From NCBI GenBank assembly GCA_019638695.1, contig JAHBTG010000026.1:1-35181 (forward strand): a stretch of DNA of 35,181 nt, given 5' to 3'. Made by a program: the position numbers and the translations under genes. The DNA is from Bacteroidota bacterium. GTDB taxonomy: Bacteria; Bacteroidota; Bacteroidia; J057; JAJTIE01. The notes beneath the pieces were generated by a model. It had not been told where the DNA came from. It did not search any database and was given only the letters and a program-made list of their open reading frames with translations. Within the stretch, counting starts at the first letter, position 1. Every line of letters begins with the position of its first letter. Positions 14,635 through 22,585 of the stretch are shown here, piece after piece.

Positions 14635-17600
14635 AAAAAGGCACTTGTTCTATCTTGACTTTATCCAGGTATACCAACAGGCCTTCTGTGGGCCGGAGCC
14701 CCATATCTGCCAGTGCCTGGAGATATTGCCGCACCTGGCGGATGTGCGCGGGCTGGGGCTGCCCGGTCTTGTAGTCTATCACTACTGCGTGCGGATGCTT
14801 TACCACCACACGGTCCGGCCGCAGCAGTTCTCCCCGGGAGCCCAGGATATCCAGTTCGGGATAATGGGCCCAATCCGGCTGTAAATAGGGTGCCAGTTGT
14901 GGCAAATGCAGGATCCCCGCTAACTGGTCTTTCAGAAGGCTCTGTTGCGGCACGGAGATCAGTCCTTCCTGCACGGCATGTGCCAGCACCTGGGGCAAGT
15001 CGGCAGGGGTAGCTATGCGGGAGAGCAACAGGTGAAACAGTTCGCCCCTTGCAATGGCCATCTCCTCGCGGCCGCCGAGGGGAGTGCGGTTCCGCAGTTG
15101 TAACACTTGTTGCCAGGCAGGATGCTCCTGATAGCACAGGGGCGTCTCCGCCGCAGGCACAGCTGAGGTTTCTGCAGCGGACCGGGCAACCTGCCGCTGG
15201 CGCATGCCCGACTCCCACACCTGTGCCTCAGTCCAGTGGTCTGCCAGCTGCAGGCTATGGGGGGACGCCCGGGTTTCCGTGCTGCGCAAGGCCAGCAGGA
15301 GGAGTTCGTCCACTTGTGAGATCCCTGCATATTTTTCCCGGGGTTTATGGGGGATGAGCATATACAGTTGTTCTATGGCACGGGTAAGTCCCACATAAAG
15401 GCTATTGATCTTGTCCAGCAGAAAGTCCTGATATTCTTGCTGGTGGGCATTGGCAAAGAGGCTGTCCCGCAGAAGCCTGGAGAGCCGGAGAGGGTATGCC
15501 TCTGCCTGCAGGAAAGGCGCCTGCCGGTCTGCCCACACAATGTCTCCATAAGCCGCAGGTTTCAGGCTCCAGTTGGCAAACGGCAGGATGACCACCGGAA
15601 ACTCCAGTCCCTTGGACTTATGGATAGTCATGACTTGTAACGCCTGGTTACCCGGCAGAAGGGTTACCGGTTTTTGATGCCCTTCTTCTTCATAGAACCG
15701 CAGAAAATCTGCCAGTGAACTCCCTTGCTGTGCCTGGGCGTGCAGTTGTGCGAAGAACGCGGTCAGGTAAGCATCATGGGTCTGCCCTGCCGGCACCAGG
15801 TCCAGCAAACGCGCCAGGGTCGTGGCCTGTGCATACACCGGGAGTTGCAACAGCTCCGGCAACTGAAGCGGCAGGCGATAGGAGAGCACCTCCTGCGGAT
15901 GGACTTGCGTGGGCATAGGCCGTCCTTGCAGCGCGCACAGACCTGCAGCGGCAGCATACAGGGCTATATGGTCTTCCGGGTTAGCCAGCCAGCGGAGTGC
16001 TTCCACCAGTATGCGCACCCGCGCGCCGGCATGCACCACCAATCCCTGCGCCGCATACACCTGGTAACCCGCTGCCATCAGCAGCTGAGTGACCTGGCTG
16101 GCTTCGGCATTGGTATTCACCAGCAAGGCGATATCCGAGGGTGCATAACCCAGGTCCAGGATCTCCTGCACGAGTCCGGGCAAACGCGCCACTACCTGCT
16201 GTACAGGCAAAGGCTCTTCTTCCGTGGGTTCAAATACCTCTGCCCGCACATACCCCCCTGTCGTATGGGAAGGTAACTGCGCAGCATCTTCATATACCTG
16301 GCCCAGGAGCCGGGCGATAGCGGATGCCTCCAGGTCATCGTGGTATGGGAGGCGGGGAATAGCGGCGCAGATACTGTTGTTGAAATGCACCACCTGGGCC
16401 AGGCTCCTGTAATTGTGCGCCAGGGTCTGTTCTTCGGGGGCCTGCCCCTGCATCTGCCGGATATCCTGCCGGGCCACCTCGCGCAGCAGATTACTGTTGC
16501 CGCCCCGGAAACGGTAGATACTCTGCTTGACGTCTCCGACCAGCAGGGCTTCTCCTTCCACGGCCAGGGCATTCTCCACCAAGGGCAGCAGGTTCTCCCA
16601 CTGCAGGGAGCTGGTATCCTGGAATTCGTCCAGGAAGATGCGGTTGTAACGTTCGCCCAGCTTCTCATAGAGGAAAGGTACACTGCCTTCCCGGTGCAGG
16701 CGGGCGATCAGCTGCCCGGCTTCTCCTATCAAGACCATGCCCTCGGCCTGTTTATATGCATCCAGGCCCTCTCGCAGGTGCTCATACAGCCCCAGCCGGA
16801 AGAGGCTTTCCCGCACGAGCCAGGCAGCCGCAGCCGTCTGCCGCCGGGGGTCTTCCGGGTTACCTGCCAGGTCATAGAGCTGTTGTAACACGGCAAGCAA
16901 CCCGTTGTCCATAGCCTTATCTATGGCCAGGCCCTTGGTAGCGGTTTTACTATACCAGTTCTGGTTGCCGGCAAGCGCCCGCACAAAGGTAACCCCGGCT
17001 TCCATCAGCAGGAAGGGCTTGCCCGCTTTCAGGTCAAATACCAGGTTCTTCAGCGGGTTGAGAATGTTCCTGCTGTAGAAATCCTCATACCGGAGGTCAT
17101 ATTGCTGCAAGTAACCCTCTGCCTGTGCTACCAGCGCTTCCACCTGAGAGCGGTGGGTGCGCAGAATGTCCCGGGTAAGGGTTCTCAGCTCATCCAGGTC
17201 TTGCGCACTCAGGTGCAGCCGGAGCAAATGCGGCAGATGTTTGTCGGAAAGCAACTGGGCAGACAGCCCCTGGAGCAAGGCATCGGGCTGCCAGGTTTTC
17301 TGGTTCTGCATCTGTTCCAGGGCATAGCTGAGTACCCATTGGGTCAGGGTTTCATCCCGGCCCAGCCGGCGCAGCAGGTCATCTGCCATGTAGCGGGTAA
17401 CCCGCTCTGTATTCATCTCCAGCGTGTGTTCCCAGGGCAGGCCCAGTTCTGCCACAAAGGCGGCGATCACCTGCTGAAAGAAGCTGTCTATGGTATACAC
17501 ACCGATACGCCCGTAATCCTGCAGCAGATGGCTAAGGAGGCAGTGCGCCCGCCGGGTGAGCGTGTCATCGGAGACATCCAGCCGGCGGCAAAGATAGCGG

Positions 17601-17812
17601 CGCAACGGCGCCTGCTGCTGCGGCTGATGAGACAGCTCAAAAAGAAAGCGCAGCAGGCGGTCCTTGATCTCGGCAGTGGCTTTGCGCGTGAAGGTGATGG
17701 ACAGGATCTGCCGGTAGGCCTGAGGCTCAGCCAACGCCTGGCAAAGCCAGGTTTGGGCCAGCGTATAGGTTTTGCCGCTGCCGGCACTCGCTTTATAGAT
17801 GGTGGCTGGCAT
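14633..17812 (-). CDS. RecB/AddA-like UvrD-family helicase with C-terminal nuclease domain
   Basis: The protein is 1059 residues. It carries the superfamily 1 helicase motifs in order: Walker A ASAGSGKT (residues 8-15), FTRKATAEI, TIDSF, motif II FLDEFQDT (about 393-400), LVGDVKQSIYRFRGGN (about 424-439), AHNYRS, QVMTIHKSKGLEFPVVILPF and LYVGLTRA. The last 90 residues hold a PD-(D/E)XK nuclease core: GELFHLLLSRI, then RPDRVVV, VIDYKTG and QVRQYLQAL, as in AddA and RecB. It should therefore process double-strand ends for recombination. The ATG at 17812 is preferred to a GTG at 17845, because relatives begin about 10 residues before the Walker motif and GAGGG precedes it. No AddB-type partner is adjacent. 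Confidence 0.92.
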   Translation of the reverse strand: MPATIYKASAGSGKTYTLAQTWLCQALAEPQAYRQILSITFTRKATAEIKDRLLRFLFELSHQPQQQAPLRRYLCRRLDVSDDTLTRRAHCLLSHLLQDYGRIGVYTIDSFFQQVIAAFVAELGLPWEHTLEMNTERVTRYMADDLLRRLGRDETLTQWVLSYALEQMQNQKTWQPDALLQGLSAQLLSDKHLPHLLRLHLSAQDLDELRTLTRDILRTHRSQVEALVAQAEGYLQQYDLRYEDFYSRNILNPLKNLVFDLKAGKPFLLMEAGVTFVRALAGNQNWYSKTATKGLAIDKAMDNGLLAVLQQLYDLAGNPEDPRRQTAAAAWLVRESLFRLGLYEHLREGLDAYKQAEGMVLIGEAGQLIARLHREGSVPFLYEKLGERYNRIFLDEFQDTSSLQWENLLPLVENALAVEGEALLVGDVKQSIYRFRGGNSNLLREVARQDIRQMQGQAPEEQTLAHNYRSLAQVVHFNNSICAAIPRLPYHDDLEASAIARLLGQVYEDAAQLPSHTTGGYVRAEVFEPTEEEPLPVQQVVARLPGLVQEILDLGYAPSDIALLVNTNAEASQVTQLLMAAGYQVYAAQGLVVHAGARVRILVEALRWLANPEDHIALYAAAAGLCALQGRPMPTQVHPQEVLSYRLPLQLPELLQLPVYAQATTLARLLDLVPAGQTHDAYLTAFFAQLHAQAQQGSSLADFLRFYEEEGHQKPVTLLPGNQALQVMTIHKSKGLEFPVVILPFANWSLKPAAYGDIVWADRQAPFLQAEAYPLRLSRLLRDSLFANAHQQEYQDFLLDKINSLYVGLTRAIEQLYMLIPHKPREKYAGISQVDELLLLALRSTETRASPHSLQLADHWTEAQVWESGMRQRQVARSAAETSAVPAAETPLCYQEHPAWQQVLQLRNRTPLGGREEMAIARGELFHLLLSRIATPADLPQVLAHAVQEGLISVPQQSLLKDQLAGILHLPQLAPYLQPDWAHYPELDILGSRGELLRPDRVVVKHPHAVVIDYKTGQPQPAHIRQVRQYLQALADMGLRPTEGLLVYLDKVKIEQVPF

Positions 17813-17863
17813 GCCCTCAAGATAGCAGGCAACCCGTGCCGGCACAAGTCTTATACCGGGCGC

Positions 17864-18739
17864 CTATTCTTCCTCCGCACCCAGGCCGCCCAGCGTATCG
17901 TCAAACCGCACCTCAATATCCTGCAGCAACTGCTTGTAGGTGGCGGCCTGCTCTTCCTTGCCTTCCTGGGCCAGCGCTTCGGCTATGGCCTGGATGAGGT
18001 GCAGGATGACGTAGATATTGGACAGCGGCTTATAGGTGTTCACATTGGGGTCTGCCTTCAGCTTGCTGAGGAAGTCCTGCACCTGCTGGGGGGTAAAGAA
18101 CATGCCTTTGTTATACGCATCAATGTAAAAATGCGTGGTACGGCTGATATAGCGGAGGGCATAGTAACCCTTGAAGTTGACCACCTGCAGGGGGATATCC
18201 AGTTCCTGGCAAATGATGGCATAGAACAGGCTCATAGAGAGACTGTTTCCCCGTTTGCTGTCGATCAGCTGGCCCATGAAGTTATTGTCCGAGCGTTCGG
18301 GTTCCTGGAAGTTACCCACGTATTTCTCCACGTTGAACAGCTGGCGATTGATCACCACCAGTTTTTCCAGATCGTTCATCCCGGTAGCCAGTTGCAGCCA
18401 TATCTTGCTCACCAGTTTTTTGATCTCGTTCCGGTACTTCTGGCTATCCAGGGTGGGGAAACGGATCTGCGTGAGAATCATCCAGCCATCGATAAGGTCT
18501 TTGCCGCCACTCAGCCGCCACTCATAGAGTTCGCGGGTATAGTGGTCTACCTGTATATGATAGATCAGCTCCTCCAGCCGGTTCTGGATAGTAGCATCCT
18601 GGGTACGTTCCCAGGCTTCTTCCAGCAGGGTAATACCCTGGGTACCCAGGCTCATAAGTTCCTGCTCCACCTGGCGGGCCACGGTGGGGTCCGTGTCATC
18701 CAGCAGGCGAACCAATGCTTCAAATTTATTTCTTTCCAT
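17864..18739 (-). CDS. SirB1-type transglutaminase-like protein
   Basis: The protein is 291 residues with no signal peptide. The N-terminal third is helical and HEAT-like (FEALVRLLDDTDPTVARQVEQELMSLG, ITLLEEAW). The central part (about 80-235) matches the transglutaminase-like SirB1/TPR family: LIDGWMILTQIRFP, NFMGQLIDSKRGNSLSMSLFYAIICQELDIPLQVVNFKGYYALRY, HFYIDAYNKGMFFTPQQ. In this family the catalytic Cys is often replaced, and here the position after the R-G-x-x-x-S segment is Ser, so enzymatic activity is doubtful. The C-terminus is helical. The gene ends 51 bases before the helicase gene on the same strand; whether the link is functional is unknown. Confidence 0.85.
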   Translation of the reverse strand: MERNKFEALVRLLDDTDPTVARQVEQELMSLGTQGITLLEEAWERTQDATIQNRLEELIYHIQVDHYTRELYEWRLSGGKDLIDGWMILTQIRFPTLDSQKYRNEIKKLVSKIWLQLATGMNDLEKLVVINRQLFNVEKYVGNFQEPERSDNNFMGQLIDSKRGNSLSMSLFYAIICQELDIPLQVVNFKGYYALRYISRTTHFYIDAYNKGMFFTPQQVQDFLSKLKADPNVNTYKPLSNIYVILHLIQAIAEALAQEGKEEQAATYKQLLQDIEVRFDDTLGGLGAEEE

Positions 18740-18948
18740 AATGATTACCCGTTGAGGGGGAAGAATGAAATAGCGCGCAGGTATTGTGGTTTGTGCTTTT
18801 AATCCTCAAAGAAGCAACAGTACCTCATACATACCCATTACGCCATATGTTTCGGTTTCGTTACAAACATGGTGCCAATCGCCAGACACCCGGTTTGTAT
18901 GGCAACATAAGGGGTAAAGCTCAAGACGTTTTGTCAGGCGCCGGACGT

Positions 18949-18970
18949 TTTATCCACGGTTTATCCACGG
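18949..18970 (+). repeat. Tandem 11-base repeat containing TTATCCACG
   Basis: TTTATCCACGG occurs twice back to back. Each unit contains TTATCCACG, one base from the DnaA box TTATCCACA. The pair sits 25-46 bases upstream of the ATG at 18998. It could be a regulator or DnaA binding site. Confidence 0.7.
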
Positions 18971-18983
18971 ACAGCAAAACCCG

Positions 18984-18991
18984 TAGCTTTG
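18984..18991 (+). promoter_or_regulatory. Candidate -7 element (TAGCTTTG)
   Basis: This exact TAnnTTTG match ends 6 bases before the ATG at 18998. The tandem 11-base repeat lies just upstream, where a -33 contact or activator would be expected. Confidence 0.5.
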
Positions 18992-18997
18992 CAAGAG

Positions 18998-19705
18998 ATG
19001 AAAGAACTGGTCTGGATGTTAATAGGCACCTGCATGGCAAGCATAGGGATGGCTCAGACACAGACTCCCAAACCCACTTTCTTCCAGGGCAAGGTGGTAT
19101 TCGATATCCGGTACGATGCCACGACTATGGGACTTCATCCCATGTGGGGAGACAGCGCGGTCCTATCCTACGGGCCCAAGGTCCTGCACTTCGAGTTTTT
19201 CCCGGACACAGCACAGAGTACCTCCTCCGCTTACAGGCGTTCCCTTCGTCACATCTGGCTGTTGCCGGACGAGAAGCGTATCTGCTGGCAATACGCCCTG
19301 GCCGACACGCTGCATTGGGCACACGGCCAGGATTACAGGTATACGCTCTATGGCATGTCCTTATCCCTCACGGCAGACAGTTTGCTGGGTTTTGCTACCC
19401 AGAGCCTGTTGCTGATGAAGCGCGACCCGGGATTGCCGCTGGATCTGCTGATGCCGGTGCGCTACACATTTGCACCGGCGCTGTCCTTGCCTGTAGGATA
19501 CTTTGCTCCTTTTACAGGCAGCCTGTGGCATATCTATAGCCGCAAAGCCAAAAGTGTGTTTCTCGATTACCATGTCAGCTTCTGGGAAGAAGGCAGGTTT
19601 ATGCACTGGCATGCCCGGCGCGTGGAACAGGAACCTGCAGAACCCAGACTGCCTTCAGCCGAATGGCCCAGGGAATACGACCCGCAAACCGTAGTTTTGT
19701 ATTGA
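18998..19705 (+). CDS. Exported protein of unknown function
   Basis: The protein is 235 residues. The ATG at 18998 opens a signal peptide (ELVWMLIGTCMASIGMAQ); a TTG three codons earlier is less likely. The mature protein is beta-rich: FFQGKVVFDIRYDATTMG, SAVLSYGPKVLHFEFF, RHIWLLPDEKRICWQYA, YTLYGMSLSLTADSLLGF. The opening pattern 'F-x-G-K-V-x-F-D-I-x-Y', followed by strands that carry a measured quantity, resembles exported GLPGLI-like or DUF4412-like proteins of Bacteroidota, but the match is loose and I do not assign it. Its stop TGA shares one base with the hpt ATG (TGATG). Confidence 0.75.
   Translation: MKELVWMLIGTCMASIGMAQTQTPKPTFFQGKVVFDIRYDATTMGLHPMWGDSAVLSYGPKVLHFEFFPDTAQSTSSAYRRSLRHIWLLPDEKRICWQYALADTLHWAHGQDYRYTLYGMSLSLTADSLLGFATQSLLLMKRDPGLPLDLLMPVRYTFAPALSLPVGYFAPFTGSLWHIYSRKAKSVFLDYHVSFWEEGRFMHWHARRVEQEPAEPRLPSAEWPREYDPQTVVLY
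19692..19699 (+). promoter_or_regulatory. Candidate -7 element (TAGTTTTG) of hpt
   Basis: This exact TAnnTTTG match lies inside the 3' end of the upstream coding sequence and ends 5 bases before the hpt ATG at 19705. It could give a leaderless hpt transcript in addition to read-through. Confidence 0.45.
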
Positions 19706-20253
19706 TGGACAGCCTGCACCCTATAGCTCTCCGGGACAAGACCTTTGTCCCGTATATTACCCAACCGCAGATCGAGACCAGGGTGCAGCAGCTGGCAGCA
19801 GCACTGAATGACTACTATGGCACCCAAACGGTATTGCTGATGCCTATCCTCACCGGTGCCCTGCGTTTTGTGGCGGGGCTGCTGCCCTTGCTGGAGTTTC
19901 CTTATGAACTGCACTGCATTCAGATCAGCACCTATGCAACGGAAATGAGCGCGCAAAAAGCTCCTGCCTACACCCTGGCGCCCCCATGCCCCCTGCCCGG
20001 GCTGCCCGTGCTGTTACTGGAAGATATTGTAGACACAGGGCACACGCTGGACTTTGTCATACAAGACCTGCTGCAGGCAGGTGAAACCGAAGTGCAATGC
20101 GCCAGCCTGCTCTTTAAGCCCGCCGCATACAAAGGCGCGCACCGCCCCCGTTTCGTGGGGTTTGAGATTCCCAACGCATTTGTTGTGGGGTATGGACTGG
20201 ACTATGCCCAGCAAGGCCGCCACCTGCCCCACCTCTACCAACTGGCTCCCTGA
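19705..20253 (+). CDS. hpt: Hypoxanthine phosphoribosyltransferase
   Basis: Hpt salvages hypoxanthine and guanine to IMP and GMP using PRPP in the cytoplasm. The protein is 182 residues, a normal length. The ATG at 19705 overlaps the upstream stop by one base and gives the expected N-terminus, with KTFVPYITQPQIETRVQQLAAALNDYY. The PRPP-binding loop is LLLEDIVDTGHTL (about 109-121). A PRPP/pyrophosphate loop (LLMPILTGALRFVAGLL) and the base-binding region, with FKPAAYK then RFVGFEIPNAFVVGYGLDY, are intact. The stop in turn overlaps the helicase gene (TGATG). Confidence 0.95.
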   Translation: MDSLHPIALRDKTFVPYITQPQIETRVQQLAAALNDYYGTQTVLLMPILTGALRFVAGLLPLLEFPYELHCIQISTYATEMSAQKAPAYTLAPPCPLPGLPVLLLEDIVDTGHTLDFVIQDLLQAGETEVQCASLLFKPAAYKGAHRPRFVGFEIPNAFVVGYGLDYAQQGRHLPHLYQLAP

Positions 20254-21680
20254 TGCGTGCAGAAGAGGTCACCCGGGAACTGCGGGAGGGGTTTGGGCAC
20301 AGTCCCACGAGTGAGCAGGAAAAGGCCTTCCGCATACTGGGTAAGCTACTGGTGAGCGAAGCGCCCCGTCCCACGCTGGTGATCCGCGGGGCAGCCGGCA
20401 CCGGCAAGACCACTCTGATGCACACACTTGTCCGCTGGCTGGCAGACCAGGGTATCCGCGCGGTACTACTGGCACCTACCGGGCGCGCAGCCAAGGTACT
20501 GGCCGCCCGCACCGGCCGCAATGCCAGCACCATCCACAAATACATTTACCAGGCAGAAAGCGAGACCGGGGGTAGCGTGCGCTTCCGCCTCAACAGAAAC
20601 GAGGACCCCGCCCATACCTGCTACATTGTGGATGAGGCCAGCATGCTGGGCAATGAACCCGGCATATCCGGCAATTACCAGAGCCGTCCCTTGCTGGAAG
20701 ACCTGGTACAATTTGTTTTTGAGGGCAGCACTGCCCGCAAGCTCATCTTCCTGGGAGACCTGGCCCAGCTGCCGCCCGTGGGCAGCCTGGAATCCCCCGC
20801 ACTGTCCATTCCCTGGCTGCGCGAACAGCTGGACCTGCAGGCGGGCCTGTGCACACTCACCGAGGTCAAACGCCAGTTGCTGGAATCTCCCATCCTGGCC
20901 AATGCCACTGCCTTGCGGCAGGTACTGGATAAGGAACTGCGCCTGGAGGCGCTAAAGCTGGTTACAGGGCCGGACTGCTACGTGCTGGAGCAACCGGCGG
21001 AACTGGTAGATCTTTTTTGCGACCTCTATAACCCCGAAGACCTGGACCGGGTGCTGGTGGTATGCCACAGCAACGGCATGGCCACTCAACTTAACGAAGC
21101 CATCCGGCAGCGACTATACCATGAACCTGAGTTCCTGATGCGGGATGACGTGGCACTGGTGGTGAAGAACTACTACCAGCGCCAGCATCATGAGCTGCCT
21201 TTTGTCGCCAACGGAGACCTGGGCCGGGTGCAGCAAGTGTACTATCGCAGTAAGGAAACACGCTTTGGCCTGGAATGGTGTGATGCCGATATTGTGCTGA
21301 CAGACCTGGACGGGCAGCCCCAAACGGTAGCCGGCAAAGTGCCCATATCCCTGCTCACCTCCAAACAACCGGCGTTGTCTCTTACCGAGACCCGCCACAT
21401 CTGGCAGGAACGGCTGGCCGAACTGAAAGCGGAGAAAAGATCCACTCAAAAGGCAGATCTCCGCAAGGACCCGTATATACAGTGCCTTCAGCTCAAATAT
21501 GGTTACGCGGTGACTGCCCACAAGGCGCAGGGCGGGCAGTGGGATACCGTTATCGTTTATTTTGAACCCTGGCTGTTCAAAGAAGGCAAGACGGACGAAC
21601 TGCTGCGCTGGGCCTATACGGCCATCACCCGGGCGGCGCGCAGGCTGGTACTGGTAAATTGCCCTTTCCCCGTGGCGTAA
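20253..21680 (+). CDS. RecD/Dda-like superfamily 1B DNA helicase
   Basis: The protein is 475 residues. Motifs in order are Walker A VIRGAAGTGKTTLM, motif Ia APTGRAAKVLA, ASTIHKYIY, Walker B CYIVDEASML, motif III LIFLGDLAQLPPVGS, then the C-terminal UvrD_C_2-type region GYAVTAHKAQGGQWDTVIV and the arginine-finger motif WAYTAITRAARRLVLV. This arrangement is that of small RecD2/Dda-like 5'-3' helicases without the long N-terminal region of RecD2. The ATG overlaps the hpt stop by one base, so it is translated from the same mRNA. It converges on the glycosyltransferase gene with 29 bases between. Confidence 0.92.
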   Translation: MRAEEVTRELREGFGHSPTSEQEKAFRILGKLLVSEAPRPTLVIRGAAGTGKTTLMHTLVRWLADQGIRAVLLAPTGRAAKVLAARTGRNASTIHKYIYQAESETGGSVRFRLNRNEDPAHTCYIVDEASMLGNEPGISGNYQSRPLLEDLVQFVFEGSTARKLIFLGDLAQLPPVGSLESPALSIPWLREQLDLQAGLCTLTEVKRQLLESPILANATALRQVLDKELRLEALKLVTGPDCYVLEQPAELVDLFCDLYNPEDLDRVLVVCHSNGMATQLNEAIRQRLYHEPEFLMRDDVALVVKNYYQRQHHELPFVANGDLGRVQQVYYRSKETRFGLEWCDADIVLTDLDGQPQTVAGKVPISLLTSKQPALSLTETRHIWQERLAELKAEKRSTQKADLRKDPYIQCLQLKYGYAVTAHKAQGGQWDTVIVYFEPWLFKEGKTDELLRWAYTAITRAARRLVLVNCPFPVA

Positions 21681-21709
21681 GCAAAGGCGCACACGGGCAA
21701 CCAGGGCAG

Positions 21710-22585
21710 CTACAGCAGCTTGTAATTGCGGTACTCAAACAACCTGCGCCCTGTGTGGCGCTCTATGTAATACAAGAGCTTATCTTTCAGGGACTGGTGA
21801 AACTTACCGGGCGGCTGGAAGTCCCAGTTCTTGCGGGCAATGCGCTCCTGCATCACGGCGGGATGTGTGCCGGGATAACGCTCCAGCGCATCTATGCCCG
21901 TGTAATCAAACTCCGGCACATCCGGCACATGGCGCGCCACCCATTCGTCATCATGCCACAGGCGGTGGAAGTCCCGCACCTTCTGCTGCAGGGCCTGAGG
22001 ATCTCTCACCCACCCATAGTGGTGCACATAGGCCATAGCCAGCTTCACATGAAGTGGCCTGCCCGCCAGCCGGAAGCCTTGTGCATCGCGGTAGGACCGC
22101 AGCCGGGGATGCTGGCGCACCACCCGCACCTCGCGGCGATACCATTTGCGGGAGCTGCCCACATAATCATAGCTGCCCCAGAAATGGCGATAGGGCAAGG
22201 CCAGCCCTTCTACGCGGGGATCGTCTTTCCACTGGGCCATCGCCTGCCGCAGGGGTGCATACCCGGCTTCGTGCAGCACTTCATCCGCTTGCAGATAGAT
22301 ACACCAGTCTGCACCGGGGGGCATGGCGTCATAGGCTTTATCGGTCTCTATGGCCAGCACGCGGCCGCCTTCGCGCAGGCTATCGTCCCACACAGAAGGC
22401 ACGATACAGAGCTTGCCGGGATGCTGTGCCTGCAGGTCCCGGATCAGCGCCTCTGTGCCATCTTCGCTTTGTCCCAGGCACACGGTAACGGTATCGCACA
22501 GGGGCAATAAACTGCGGATGGATTCTACTACGGGATAGTCATAGCGCAAGGCATTGCGCACAAACGTAAAGCCCTGTACCGTCAC
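21710..22585 (-). CDS. Family 2-like glycosyltransferase
   Basis: The protein is 291 residues. The start is a GTG at 22585 overlapping the prfA stop (GTGA). It fits because the following residues, VQGFTFVRNALRYDYPVVESIRSLLPLCD, are the usual first strand and helix of this group. GQSEDGTEALI matches the nucleotide-binding acidic turn, and IYLQADEVLH (about 95-104) is the A-D-E version of the metal-binding DxD. The rest (GLALPYRHFWGSYDYVG, WYRREVRVVRQHP, AYVHHYGWVRDP) is typical of glycosyltransferases that modify surface polysaccharide. The protein is cytoplasmic with no membrane segment. The sugar and acceptor cannot be read from the sequence. Confidence 0.88.
   Translation of the reverse strand: MTVQGFTFVRNALRYDYPVVESIRSLLPLCDTVTVCLGQSEDGTEALIRDLQAQHPGKLCIVPSVWDDSLREGGRVLAIETDKAYDAMPPGADWCIYLQADEVLHEAGYAPLRQAMAQWKDDPRVEGLALPYRHFWGSYDYVGSSRKWYRREVRVVRQHPRLRSYRDAQGFRLAGRPLHVKLAMAYVHHYGWVRDPQALQQKVRDFHRLWHDDEWVARHVPDVPEFDYTGIDALERYPGTHPAVMQERIARKNWDFQPPGKFHQSLKDKLLYYIERHTGRRLFEYRNYKLL

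Larger units (their letters stand above)
18740..18997 (+). other. 258-base divergent intergenic region with tandem repeats
   Basis: This is the longest gene-free stretch in the window, between the SirB1-like gene (minus) and the exported-protein gene (plus). It holds GACGTTTT twice, an 11-base tandem repeat and a -7 element, listed separately. I see no convincing small gene or RNA. Confidence 0.6.

Noticed and set aside
17102-18802. A 566-codon plus-strand frame opposite the helicase and SirB1-like genes
   Set aside because: It is antisense to two well-supported genes and shows no motif. It arises from codon bias in the real genes.
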